NCBI GenBank assembly: GCA_011389885.1
Contig: JAABTK010000014.1
Location: 1-64,000, forward strand
Length of the DNA stretch: 64,000 nucleotides
Source of the DNA: Gammaproteobacteria bacterium
GTDB lineage: Bacteria; Pseudomonadota; Gammaproteobacteria; Chromatiales; Chromatiaceae
Direction: 5' to 3'
In this document: positions 56,416 to 64,000 of the stretch, piece after piece
Position numbering within the stretch: position 1 is the stretch's first letter
Layout: each line of letters starts with the position of its first letter
The notes under the pieces: model-generated
Database searches by the model: none
What the model saw: only the letters and a program-made list of their open reading frames with translations
Told to the model about the DNA's origin: nothing
Translations under genes and position numbers: made by a program

Positions 56416-57027
56416 TTACTCAATGAAGAATTTCAGCAGGGTGAGGCCGATGGTGAGTTCGTCGCCGGACTGAAGCTGCACCGCCTCTTCGCCGATGGTG
56501 CGACCATTGACTTGCGGGTAGGCCGCGCCTTTGAGTTGGGACAGGAAATAGCCCTCGCGGCGATGGGCCACCAGCACGCTCTCTTCGTGGGTGAGGCCGA
56601 GCCGGGTCAGGGATTGCTTCAGCGCAATCACGCGCCCCGCACGCGGCCCCGTGAGCACTTGCAGATAGCCCGAACGCGCCGCGGCGGCGGGCTGTTGCGG
56701 CTTGGACGCCGGGCTTTGGGTGATTTGCAGAAAGTTGTATTGATCTTCCACGAAGGTCAGGGTGTATTGGCCGAGCTGGATCAGGTCGTCATGCGACAGC
56801 GCCTGTTCGGTGGTCCTGACGTGATGCACCAATAAGGGCTTGGCCGGGTTCTCGGCGACGATTCGATAGTCGTCCCCGGTGCGCACGATGCGTGCGTGGC
56901 GCGGCTCGGCGTGCAGGCTGTCTACGCGGATATCGCACTCGGCATCCCGGCCGATCAGGGTCTCCGCCTTTTCCAGCGCAAAATCCCGCAGGATCTTGCC
57001 TTCGAAGGCCAGCACGATTTTCGCCAT
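56416..57027 (-). CDS. FHA-domain protein
   Basis: 203 aa from the ATG at 57027. It has two FHA-like halves. The first (EKAETLIGRDAECDIRVDSLHAEPRHARIV) has the GR...RHARI phosphothreonine-binding residues. The second (LKQSLTRLGLTHEESVLVAHRREGYFLSQLKG with NGRTIGEEAVQLQSGDELTIG) is less complete. FHA domains bind phosphothreonine peptides, and a Ser/Thr kinase partner is not in this window. The start codon shares a base with the stop of the CorC gene (TAATG). Confidence 0.85.
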   Translation of the reverse strand: MAKIVLAFEGKILRDFALEKAETLIGRDAECDIRVDSLHAEPRHARIVRTGDDYRIVAENPAKPLLVHHVRTTEQALSHDDLIQLGQYTLTFVEDQYNFLQITQSPASKPQQPAAAARSGYLQVLTGPRAGRVIALKQSLTRLGLTHEESVLVAHRREGYFLSQLKGAAYPQVNGRTIGEEAVQLQSGDELTIGLTLLKFFIE

Positions 57028-58310
57028 TATTCTTCTCCGCTGCGCTTGGCCTTGGGGATGCTCGGCCAAATTCGCGTCATTTTAACCGTATTGTCCTGGG
57101 TTTGGAGGATTTCCACCGGATAGCCGTTCAGCAGCAGGCTGGTGCCCGGTTCCGGGATGTTTTCCATGTGCTCTACGATCAGGCCGTTGAGGGTGCGCGG
57201 GCCGTCGGTGGGCAATTCCCACTGAAAGGCGCGCACCAATTCACGCACGTTGGCCTGACCCGCCACCAGCCAACTGCCGTCTCCTTGCGGGTGGACGTTG
57301 GGGATGTTGTCTTGCGGATCGGTGGTGAACTCGCCCACGATCTCCTCCAATACGTCCGCCAGGGTCAGCAGGCCCATGAAATCGCCATATTCGTCCACCA
57401 CCAGCCCCAGGTGTCGGCGTTCGCGTTGAAAATGCAGCAACTGGCGGTTCAGCGGGGTGCTCTCGGGGATGAAATAGGGGGGTTCCGCGACGCTCATCAG
57501 GCGCTCTTTGGTGAAATCCTCTTCGAGCAGGGCATGCATGGCGCGGCGGATATGCACGATGCCGACGATATTGTCGATGTCGCCCTGATAGATGGGGATG
57601 CGGGTGTAGTGGCTGGTGCGCAATTCGCGCACGATCTCCTCCATCGGCGCGTCGAGGTCGATGGCCTCCACCTCTTGTCGCGGGATCATAATTTCGTTCA
57701 CGGTGGCGGCGCCCAGATCCAGCACGCTTAAGAGCATTTGGTGGTAGCGCTGGGGCATCAAGGCCCCGGCCTCGGTGACCACGCTGCGCAATTCCTCTTG
57801 CGACAGGACCTGGTTGGCCGGATCCTCGGTGGACACCCCCATGGCCCGCAACAGGCCGTTGGCGATTAGGTTCACCACCCACACGAAGGGGTAGGTGAGG
57901 GTCAGCAGCGGGACATAGATGAAGGCGGCCGGAAAGGCGAGCTTTTCCGGGTGCAGGGCGGCCAGGGTCTTGGGCGTCACCTCGGCGAAGATCAGGATCA
58001 GCGGCGTCAGGATGAACGGCATTAGGGCCAAACCCGTTTCGCCGCCCAGGCGCAGCGCCAACACCGTGGCCACAGAGGTGGCCAGGATGTTGATGAAGTT
58101 GTTACCCAGCAGGATCAGCCCGATCAAGCGATCCGGGCGCTCCAGTAAGCGAAAGGCGCGCGTCGCGCCCGGATGGCCTTGTTCCTTGAGGTGGCGGAGG
58201 CGATACCGGTTCACGGTCATGAGCGCCGTTTCCGAGCCGGAGAAGAACGCCGACAGCACGATCAGCACGCCGAGCAAGCCGAAGAGGAGGCCGGTTGGGA
58301 TTTCAGACAC
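57027..58310 (-). CDS. CorC/HlyC-family membrane protein with CBS domains
   Basis: 427 aa, GTG start. Three to four N-terminal membrane helices of the DUF21 type (FFSGSETALMTVNRYRLRHL), then two CBS domains with VNEIMIPRQEVEAIDLDAPMEEIVRELRTSHYTRIPIYQG, and a C-terminal CorC/HlyC domain (DGSWLVAGQANVRELVRAF, LNGLIVEHMENIPEPG). Relatives are linked to magnesium or cobalt efflux and to cell-envelope stress. Cotranscribed with the FHA protein. It could equally be called YfjD-like. Confidence 0.92.
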   Translation of the reverse strand: MSEIPTGLLFGLLGVLIVLSAFFSGSETALMTVNRYRLRHLKEQGHPGATRAFRLLERPDRLIGLILLGNNFINILATSVATVLALRLGGETGLALMPFILTPLILIFAEVTPKTLAALHPEKLAFPAAFIYVPLLTLTYPFVWVVNLIANGLLRAMGVSTEDPANQVLSQEELRSVVTEAGALMPQRYHQMLLSVLDLGAATVNEIMIPRQEVEAIDLDAPMEEIVRELRTSHYTRIPIYQGDIDNIVGIVHIRRAMHALLEEDFTKERLMSVAEPPYFIPESTPLNRQLLHFQRERRHLGLVVDEYGDFMGLLTLADVLEEIVGEFTTDPQDNIPNVHPQGDGSWLVAGQANVRELVRAFQWELPTDGPRTLNGLIVEHMENIPEPGTSLLLNGYPVEILQTQDNTVKMTRIWPSIPKAKRSGEE

Positions 58311-58415
58311 CTGGATATCTACCCTTGATTACTATGTGGTTAAACCGCTAAACGACGGCTATTTTGGCACGGTTGGGGGGTGCGGAACAGCCGCCGCCTA
58401 TATTGTCGGGCGGTG

Positions 58416-59012
58416 TCAGCGGCCCGGCGCCAAATCGCTCCAGGACTCGGTCTGATAGCGGCTGATGCGGATGCGGTCGGACCAATGACCCGACGGCAGG
58501 CCGGCCTTAATCTTTAGGTGTTCCAGAAACTGCCGCGGCTCCGGCAAGGACTCCCAGACCGACGGCAGGAAGGTGCCCCGATGCGGCCCGTCTTGCAGGA
58601 TCAGGCCATCTTCGCCGGGGCGGATCTGGCGCAGCAGGTCGGCCTCCGAGTCAAAGGTCATCGCCTGCGGCAGGGACAGGACGGAGATATGCACTTCGAG
58701 TTGCGGCTCCTCCGCGGCCTGGAGCGGCGGGAAACGCGGGTCCTGAAAGGCCGCGGCGAAGGCGTTTTGCACCACATCCGCCACCAACGGCTGGACCGGC
58801 TCCAAGTGGCCGATGCAGCCGCGCAGCCCGCCCTGCCGATTTAGGGTCACGAAGGCCGCGCGTGCGGCCTGCAGGTTTTGCGGGTAATCCGCCGCCTGGA
58901 TCGGCAGCGCGCAGCCCTGTTGCAGGCCGTAGCGAATGCTCTCGCGGGCCAAGCGGGAAAGCCGGGCGCGCTCTGCGTCGGAATACACGCGCTGGGTTTC
59001 AGTTGAAGACAT
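58416..59012 (-). CDS. amrA: AMMECR1-family protein (AmmeMemoRadiSam protein A)
   Basis: 198 aa. TLNRQGGLRGCIGHLEPVQPLVADVVQNAFAAAFQDPRFPPL is the AMMECR1 signature, with LRGCIG conserved, and LEVHISVLSLPQ and LPSVWE later. The domain is small with no known catalytic role. It is the second gene of a two-gene unit, overlapping the Memo gene by 14 bases, and is divergent from a radical SAM gene. The three together form the AmmeMemoRadiSam set. Confidence 0.93.
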   Translation of the reverse strand: MSSTETQRVYSDAERARLSRLARESIRYGLQQGCALPIQAADYPQNLQAARAAFVTLNRQGGLRGCIGHLEPVQPLVADVVQNAFAAAFQDPRFPPLQAAEEPQLEVHISVLSLPQAMTFDSEADLLRQIRPGEDGLILQDGPHRGTFLPSVWESLPEPRQFLEHLKIKAGLPSGHWSDRIRISRYQTESWSDLAPGR

Positions 59013-59787
59013 AGGCCCCGTACCCCACGACTTGGTTGCGGGCGCCCGCGGTGTCGCCGGAACTCCGCAGGTCCACCGTGTGCGCGTGCAGTCCGCGCTG
59101 TTTGGCGGCCCGCAACAGACCGCCCATCGGGATGCGACCGCAGGCCTGCTCGCGGGCGATGGCGGTCGGGTCGAGGGCCTCGATGGCGGCGGTGGTCTGG
59201 GCGTCCAAACGCCGCGCGGTGTCGTAATCCAGATAATGACTGAGATCGGAACTGATCACGATCAGGGTCTCGGGGCCGCCCCACAGGCGGTCCAGCACCG
59301 CTTCCACCTCGGACGCCTCGGCGTCGCCCACCAGCAACGGGGCCAGGGTGAAGTCGTCCAGGGTCTGTTGCAGGAACGGCAGATGCACCTCCAGGCTATG
59401 CTCGTTCTCAAACGCCTCCGGCAGCAGGCGCACCTGCGGCAGGTCGCGCAGGCCCGCCAGCGCCGCCGTGTCCACCCGCAGGTCGCCCAACGGGGTGCGG
59501 AACACTTCGGCCCCGCTTAGGGCGAGGCCGGAAAACGGATAACGGTGGGCGGGGGCCAGCACCACCACCCGTCGGATGCTGCTGCGGGCCGGGAGCAAGC
59601 GGGCATAGGCATTGCCCGCCACCGAGCCCGAATAGACATAGCCCGCGTGGGGGGCGATTAACGCCTTGGGCGGGGCGCTATCGCTGGGTTTCGCCTCACG
59701 CAGAAAGGTCTGAACCTGAGCCCGTAGCTGCTCGGGGTCCGCCGGGTAGAACAAGCCCGCCACTGCGGGCTCTTGCACCTTGTTCAT
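58999..59787 (-). CDS. amrB: Memo-family protein (AmmeMemoRadiSam protein B)
   Basis: 262 aa from the ATG at 59787, with AGGGGGAG before it. AVAGLFYPADPEQLRAQV, ALIAPHAGYVYSGSVAGNAYARL, ENEHSLEVHLPFLQQ and ISSDLSHYLDY are conserved in Memo1 homologues. They line up His residues like those of extradiol dioxygenases (metal-binding). Its reaction in bacteria is not settled. The radical SAM gene begins 180 bases away in the opposite direction. Confidence 0.94.
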   Translation of the reverse strand: MNKVQEPAVAGLFYPADPEQLRAQVQTFLREAKPSDSAPPKALIAPHAGYVYSGSVAGNAYARLLPARSSIRRVVVLAPAHRYPFSGLALSGAEVFRTPLGDLRVDTAALAGLRDLPQVRLLPEAFENEHSLEVHLPFLQQTLDDFTLAPLLVGDAEASEVEAVLDRLWGGPETLIVISSDLSHYLDYDTARRLDAQTTAAIEALDPTAIAREQACGRIPMGGLLRAAKQRGLHAHTVDLRSSGDTAGARNQVVGYGAYVFN

Positions 59788-59967
59788 TGCACTCCCCCTG
59801 TCTGAAGTTTGAGCGTTCAATGAACCTTGTGCCGAATCGGCGCAAAAATCAAGGGCCTTGATACGCGCCGGAATGATCCAAACTAAGTCTAGGCGGGTCT
59901 GTTTGCGCCGCCGGCGGGCGCCGGCGCAGGGCAGGGATCCGCTATCCGCATCAACGAGGAGGTTTCG
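59788..59967. promoter_or_regulatory. Shared divergent control region of the Memo/radical SAM genes
   Basis: Lies between a minus-strand and a plus-strand gene that belong to one system. Promoters for both directions must be here. No specific -35/-10 pair or operator was certain. GAGGAGGTTT is the ribosome site for the radical SAM gene. Confidence 0.6.
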
Positions 59968-61050
59968 ATGGGTGAAAACTGGAATCCGCATCCGACCCAA
60001 TACTGGCATCGGCTGGATGACGGGCGGGTGCAATGTGACGTTTGCCCGCGGGAATGCAAGCTGAAAGAGGGCCAACAGGGGCTGTGCTTCGTGCGCGCCT
60101 GCGAAAACGGCCAGGTGGTGCTCACCACCTATGGCCGCTCCAGCGGGTTTTGCATTGACCCCATCGAGAAAAAGCCGCTCAATCACTTCCTGCCCGGCGC
60201 GCCGGTGCTGTCCTTCGGCACCGCGGGCTGCAATTTGACCTGTAAGTTCTGCCAGAACTGGGACATGAGCAAGTCGCGCGAGGTGGACACCCTGGCCTCC
60301 AAGGCCTCTCCCGAGGGCATCGCCAACAGGGCCGAGGAGTATGGTTGTCGCAGCGTGGCCTACACCTACAACGATCCGGTGATCTTTCTGGAATACGCGG
60401 ATGACGCCGCCGCGGCCTGTCGCGAGCGCGGCATCAAGAATGTCGCGGTCACCGCCGGCTATGTCTCGCCCGGGGCGCGTGAGCGCCTGTTTCGCAACAT
60501 GGATGCGGCGAACATCGACTTGAAGGCCTTTACCGACGGCTTCTACCATCGGCTGTGCGGCGGGCATTTGCAGAACGTGCTGGATAACCTGATTTGGCTG
60601 CGCAACGAAACCGACGTTTGGATCGAACTCACCACCCTAATCATTCCCGGCGAAAACGACTCGCCGGAGGAGCTAGACCGCATGAGCGCCTGGGTGGCGG
60701 AGCATCTCGGCCCGCAAACGCCGATGCATTTTTCCGCCTTTCACCCCGATTTCAAGATGCTCGACTACCCCTCCACCCGGCCCGAGACCCTGGTGCTGGC
60801 GCGGGACCTGGCCCTGCGCAACGGCATTCGCTACGCCTATCTCGGCAATGTGCGTCACCCCGCCGGAGAGAGCACCTGGTGCCATCACTGCGGCGGCCTG
60901 CTGATCGAGCGCAGCGGCTACCGGATCGGGGCCTGGAACCTGACGCGGGAGGACGACTGCGCCCATTGCGGCACGCCCTGCGCCGGTGTGTTCGAGCCCG
61001 AGCCGGGCCACTGGGGCGCCCGTCGGCTGCCGGTGGCGATGGGGTTTTAG
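59968..61050 (+). CDS. amrS: Radical SAM enzyme of the AmmeMemoRadiSam system
   Basis: 360 aa. The CxxxCxxC site CNLTCKFC (Cys88, 92, 95) binds the [4Fe-4S] cluster. FGTAGCNLTCKFCQNW, NVAVTAGYVSP and NIDLKAFTDGFYHRLCGGHLQNVLD fit the AmrS branch of PFL-activase-like enzymes. Extra Cys groups sit before (CDVCPREC, GLCFVRAC) and near the C-terminus (CHHCGG, CAHCGTPC), probably zinc or auxiliary sites. The substrate is not known. Gene neighbourhood with Memo and AMMECR1 is the defining feature. Confidence 0.95.
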   Translation: MGENWNPHPTQYWHRLDDGRVQCDVCPRECKLKEGQQGLCFVRACENGQVVLTTYGRSSGFCIDPIEKKPLNHFLPGAPVLSFGTAGCNLTCKFCQNWDMSKSREVDTLASKASPEGIANRAEEYGCRSVAYTYNDPVIFLEYADDAAAACRERGIKNVAVTAGYVSPGARERLFRNMDAANIDLKAFTDGFYHRLCGGHLQNVLDNLIWLRNETDVWIELTTLIIPGENDSPEELDRMSAWVAEHLGPQTPMHFSAFHPDFKMLDYPSTRPETLVLARDLALRNGIRYAYLGNVRHPAGESTWCHHCGGLLIERSGYRIGAWNLTREDDCAHCGTPCAGVFEPEPGHWGARRLPVAMGF

Positions 61051-61322
61051 GCGGCTTATAATCTGTTATTGAAGCCGCGCTCAAGGTAACGCAACAAGGG
61101 GCTTCACGGCCGCAGAGGGGCGCAGCGAGCGCGGAGGGGTTTTGGTTGCGAATTTCGGTGGCCGTGGGCGGTTGCTTGATCCCGCGTGTTCCGTTAACTA
61201 AAACCCGCTCTGCGGCCCCCGCAGCGCGCCCTGCGTTCCAAAAGCGCCTAAGGCGGGTTTTTCCCCTATACTGAGGCGCAACGGCGCTCGTCACGCAATC
61301 GTCAGGCTCTCTGAGGCGCACT
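61051..61322. repeat. Gap with element-A-type end sequences
   Basis: GCAGAGGGGCGCAGCGAGCG and CGTTCCAAAAGCGCCTAAGG resemble the ends of the MITE-like family, with a CCCTATACTGAGGCGC end just before the next gene. Copies are degraded. No gene. Confidence 0.5.
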
Positions 61323-62135
61323 ATGTACCAAACCTGCCCCAAATGCGGCCACACCCGGGATCCGCATGACCCTACGCCGCCGGATCGCTGTCCGGCCTGC
61401 GGCTTGGTGTTTCAGAAGTGGCTGAAGATGCAGTACGCCGAGGCCCGCCGCAAGCCGTCGCCGCCGGTTGCAGAGGGCGAGGCGGTCGAGACCCCGGAGG
61501 AGCCCGACCCCGGTTGGAAGCAACGCCTGCGGGAGCTGGCGCTGGAGCCCTCGGAGGCGGACCCGGTGAGCTTCTACGCCAAGGCCGCGGTCTACCTGCT
61601 GCTGTTCGTTTGGGGCTGGAACTTCATCCTCATGGATTACTATTACTATGTGGATGGGCATCGGGTGGACGCCGCGGCGCCGGAGATCTACGCCTCCTTT
61701 TTGCATAACGCCAACCTGGCCTTTCACGAGGCCGGTCATGTGCTGTTTCAGCCCTTCGGCCGCTTTATGACCGTGCTTGGCGGCTCTCTGTTGCAGATTA
61801 TGGTGCCGTTCGGCTTAATGCTGTGGTTTTTGCTGCGCGAGCACAACGCCTTCGCCGCCTCCGTGGGGCTGTGGTGGACGGGGCAGAATTTTATGGACGT
61901 GGCCCCCTATATCAATGATGCCCGGGCGGGCCAAATCCCCCTCATCGGCGGCGGTCCGGGGGTGGATCGCCCCGGGATGCATGATTGGGCCAATCTGCTG
62001 CGGGGCACCAGTTGGTACACTCGGGACCACGAGCTGGCCGCGCTGGCGGACTGGATCGGGGTCTTGCTAATGCTCGCGGCCTTCGCCTGGGGCGGCTATT
62101 TGCTGTATCGGGAGTATCGCCTGCTCAGGGCGTGA
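61323..62135 (+). CDS. Zinc-ribbon, M50-like membrane metalloprotease
   Basis: 270 aa. A zinc ribbon at the N-terminus (CPKCGH, then CPACG) is followed by hydrophobic helices and FHEAGHVLFQPFG, an HExxH site (His135, Glu136, His139) of the M50 or site-2 protease type, set in a transmembrane region. The second zinc ligand is not clear. AYINDARAGQIPLIGGG and DWANLLRGTSWYTRDHE follow. It may cut membrane-bound substrates such as anti-sigma factors. The substrate is unknown. It is convergent with the next gene, overlapping by 11 bases. Confidence 0.82.
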   Translation: MYQTCPKCGHTRDPHDPTPPDRCPACGLVFQKWLKMQYAEARRKPSPPVAEGEAVETPEEPDPGWKQRLRELALEPSEADPVSFYAKAAVYLLLFVWGWNFILMDYYYYVDGHRVDAAAPEIYASFLHNANLAFHEAGHVLFQPFGRFMTVLGGSLLQIMVPFGLMLWFLLREHNAFAASVGLWWTGQNFMDVAPYINDARAGQIPLIGGGPGVDRPGMHDWANLLRGTSWYTRDHELAALADWIGVLLMLAAFAWGGYLLYREYRLLRA

Positions 62136-62892
62136 CGGCTTCGGCTTCGGCCTTGGGCTGCGCAGCGGGCTCGGCGGGCAGCCGAAACCAGCCGTTGGCG
62201 GGCGCCAGCAAGGGCGGCGCGTCCGCCGCCGGGGCGCGTTCTCGCAGCCACTGCAACGCCGGTTCGGTGGCGGGCAGGGCGGGATAGCACAGCACCAGGG
62301 CGAGGTAAATGCCCAGGCTGGACTCCGGGCTCTTGGCGTACCACAGCTTGAGCGCATGGCTGGTGTTGCGCCGGGCGCGCAGGCCGAACAGGTTGACCTT
62401 GTAGATTTCGTCCAGGGCCAGGTGGGTGAGATAGCCCCCGGCCACGAACAGCCCGCCGAGCCAGGCCAGCGGCGGCGGCTTTTGCCATAGCCAATGCAGG
62501 AACGCGGCGGTCAGGCAGCCGAACAGCAGGGCCGCCGGAATGGAGTGAAAGATGCCGCGATGGGTGGTCAGGCGGGAGAGGGCGGCGAATAACAGGTGGC
62601 GCGAGAGCAGGAACACCGCCAGCCAAATCACCGCCAGTTCCGCCAGGGTGGGAAACCAGCTCGCGGCGGTGAACAACGCCACGAAGGCCAGCAGGATGGA
62701 GCCGAGGGTGAAGCTGACTTGCACCGGCAACGAATGATCGCTGTCCAGGTCCGGCAGCAGGCTGCCCAAGGCCCCCAGACCGAATAACAGGATCACCGCT
62801 GAGTTTTCCGCCAAGCCCGCCAACATCAGCCCGGTGGCCGCCGTGCCGCTGGCCGTAAGGCCTACGGCGATATGCGTTTGAAACGAAGCCAG
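62125..62892 (-). CDS. YdjM-like membrane protein (DUF457), probable CTG start
   Basis: 255 aa if the start is the CTG at 62892. Starting at ATG 62826 would cut the conserved N-terminus ASFQTHIAVGLTASG, which matches the MANFxTHxxVG form of YdjM/DUF457 members. GAGGA is six bases before this CTG. The protein has about six membrane helices and the family motif ALGSLLPDLDSDHSL, with THRGIFHS, whose Asp/His residues suggest a metal site. Convergent with the M50-like gene and two bases after the SPOR gene stop. Confidence 0.75.
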   Translation of the reverse strand: MASFQTHIAVGLTASGTAATGLMLAGLAENSAVILLFGLGALGSLLPDLDSDHSLPVQVSFTLGSILLAFVALFTAASWFPTLAELAVIWLAVFLLSRHLLFAALSRLTTHRGIFHSIPAALLFGCLTAAFLHWLWQKPPPLAWLGGLFVAGGYLTHLALDEIYKVNLFGLRARRNTSHALKLWYAKSPESSLGIYLALVLCYPALPATEPALQWLRERAPAADAPPLLAPANGWFRLPAEPAAQPKAEAEAVTP

Positions 62893-62894
62893 GA

Positions 62895-64000
62895 TCAGTC
62901 CTCGGACCAGGTCTCTCGGTCGGGCGCGGTGGTGCGAATCCAGGGCGTATGCGCCAAGGCGGCGGCGGGCAGGGTGTCGCGAGCCGTTTTGGCCTCGGTG
63001 TGATTGCGGAACAGGCCGTAATTCAGGGTGTACCAGGGCTTGCCGTTTTTGTCCGTTTCGCCGATCCAGGCGTCCGCCCCCAAGCGGGCTTCCTGCTTGA
63101 AGCGCTGCAGCCCTTGCGGATTGCCGGCGGCCACCAGTTGGATGGTGTAGGCGGTGCGCGGCGGGGCCGGCATGGAACGCGGCCTCGGTTGCGACTCAGG
63201 CGCTTGCCGCGGGCTTGCGCGGCGGGGCTGCCGCGGCGGTTCCGCCGCCGCCTGGCGGCGCGGCGGCGGTGCGCTCGCCGCGCTCAAGTCCTGCAACGGC
63301 GTGGCCCCTTGGGTGCGCCTATTGGTGGCGATAGGGGTGGAGATACTGTTTCGCTGGGGCGCGGGCGCGGTGCGCGGCTTGGGCGCGGGGCGTCGGGCCG
63401 CGGTCGGCGCGGCGGCAAGCGCCGGCGACGGCAGGCCGGATTGCGGCGCAGGCGCCGCGCGCGGCCGGGTCGCGACGCGCTCGGCCTGGCGTCGCGGCTC
63501 GCGGGAGTCGGGTCGCCCGTCCGCGGATTGGGGCATCGACTCCGCCGGCAACAGCGGCTCGCGCGGGGGCTCGATTTCCACCACCTCCGCCACCTCCGCC
63601 ATCTTGGGCCCTGGCGTCGGCTCGCGCGCCATTTGCACGTCGTGCGAGGTGTCCCGCGGGCCGCCCGGCTCGAAACCCACGCTCACCAGCTCTTGCGGGA
63701 TTTGCTCGTTAGGATCCTTGAGCTGTAGTTGCCGCTCGGCCAAAATTAACTGAGTGGTTTGCGGGCCGGCCGCGGGCGGCATGCCCTGCGGCGGCGCCAC
63801 GGGTTGATCGGCCGTCAGAACGGGCTCTTGAGGGGCCGGCTCGGGCTGGGCCGTCGCCAGCGGCGGTTGGCTTGGCGCGGGCGCGGCCCCGGCGCCTGAG
63901 GTCGAACTCGGCCGCTGGGGCGCGGCTGCGGGCGAGGCCGTGGCGCGCTGTTCCTGCAAGGCGCCGTCGCCGAACAGTTTTTGCCGCCCGGCGGCGCCCG
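62895..64000 (-). CDS. SPOR-domain protein, C-terminal part (cut by window edge)
   Basis: At least 368 aa. The frame is open through the end of the window, so the N-terminus lies outside. The Pro/Ala/Arg-rich middle is a flexible linker. The C-terminus TAYTIQLVAAGNPQGLQRFKQEARLGADAWIGETDKNGKPWYTLNYGLF is a SPOR domain, which binds denuded peptidoglycan at the division site. DamX- or ExeA/AAA-type proteins share this order, and the text at the window edge (GRQKLFGDGALQEQ) fits the end of an AAA module. That part is inference. Confidence 0.8.
   Translation of the reverse strand, partial: GAAGRQKLFGDGALQEQRATASPAAAPQRPSSTSGAGAAPAPSQPPLATAQPEPAPQEPVLTADQPVAPPQGMPPAAGPQTTQLILAERQLQLKDPNEQIPQELVSVGFEPGGPRDTSHDVQMAREPTPGPKMAEVAEVVEIEPPREPLLPAESMPQSADGRPDSREPRRQAERVATRPRAAPAPQSGLPSPALAAAPTAARRPAPKPRTAPAPQRNSISTPIATNRRTQGATPLQDLSAASAPPPRRQAAAEPPRQPRRASPRQAPESQPRPRSMPAPPRTAYTIQLVAAGNPQGLQRFKQEARLGADAWIGETDKNGKPWYTLNYGLFRNHTEAKTARDTLPAAALAHTPWIRTTAPDRETWSED

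Noticed and set aside
58999-60567. 522-aa Memo-like protein
   Set aside because: The first half is opposite-strand shadow of the radical SAM gene. The ATG at 59787 has a strong ribosome site.

Overview
The window is a chromosomal stretch of high G+C content that looks like a sulfur-oxidising gammaproteobacterium, probably of the Chromatiales or Ectothiorhodospiraceae type. This is inferred from gene content, not from a marker gene. The evidence is a flavocytochrome c sulfide dehydrogenase pair, diheme cytochromes, an NnrS protein beside a double-globin protein, a bacterial sucrose operon, a complete V/A-type ATPase operon and many dispersed intergenic hairpin repeats.

Layout. 1-1300 is a repeat field: a 788-bp direct duplication carrying two arrays of seven 43-bp palindromic units and two 145-bp foldback elements. 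A Fic enzyme follows (1471-2220), then 1.5 kb of further repeats. 3720-5907 encodes a cytochrome c with a very acidic tail and the FccB flavoprotein. 6356-7357 is a diheme cytochrome c peroxidase with its own promoter and terminator. 7925-12116 holds a small exported protein, NnrS, a two-globin fusion and a SlyD-like prolyl isomerase. 12173-22109 (minus strand) is the V/A-ATPase operon in the order H/G, C, I, K, F, E, A, [MntA-HepT toxin-antitoxin], B, D and a signal-peptidase-like protein with a Cys in place of the usual Ser. 22266-31570 carries trmO, a DUF1566 protein, a nucleoside phosphorylase-like/SDR pair, adk, a response regulator, queA-tgt and a Uma2 protein. 31976-36015 is an accessory island: DUF1828/1829 protein, Uma2, RelE/ParE-type TA pair, and an HTH protein (frameshifted) coupled to a small Lon-like domain protein. 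36408-42052 is housekeeping (riboflavin synthase, tsaB, cytochrome c4, glycerate kinase, dGTPase, a VOC protein). 42271-48666 is a sucrose operon (SPS, SPP, PfkB kinase, sucrose synthase). 48778-54599 encodes two large PilZ proteins. 54600-56415 is a repeat-rich gap. 56416-64000 has an FHA/CorC pair, a complete Memo/AMMECR1/radical-SAM triad, a zinc-ribbon M50-like membrane protein, a YdjM-like membrane protein with a probable CTG start, and the C-terminal part of a SPOR-domain protein cut by the window edge.

How the genes work together. FccA/FccB, the cytochromes and the peroxidase belong to periplasmic electron transfer. NnrS and the globins suggest handling of NO. The sucrose operon can both make and cleave sucrose, the usual compatible-solute arrangement in halophilic or drought-exposed bacteria. 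The V/A-ATPase adds an ion-pumping machine. Between genes lie at least four families of non-coding repeats (43-bp REP-like units, 145-bp foldbacks, a 400-500-bp MITE-like element with inverted termini, and several short hairpin families). These are the least explained part of the window.

Limits: all calls come from reading the sequence and the protein translations. No database search or folding calculation was run.
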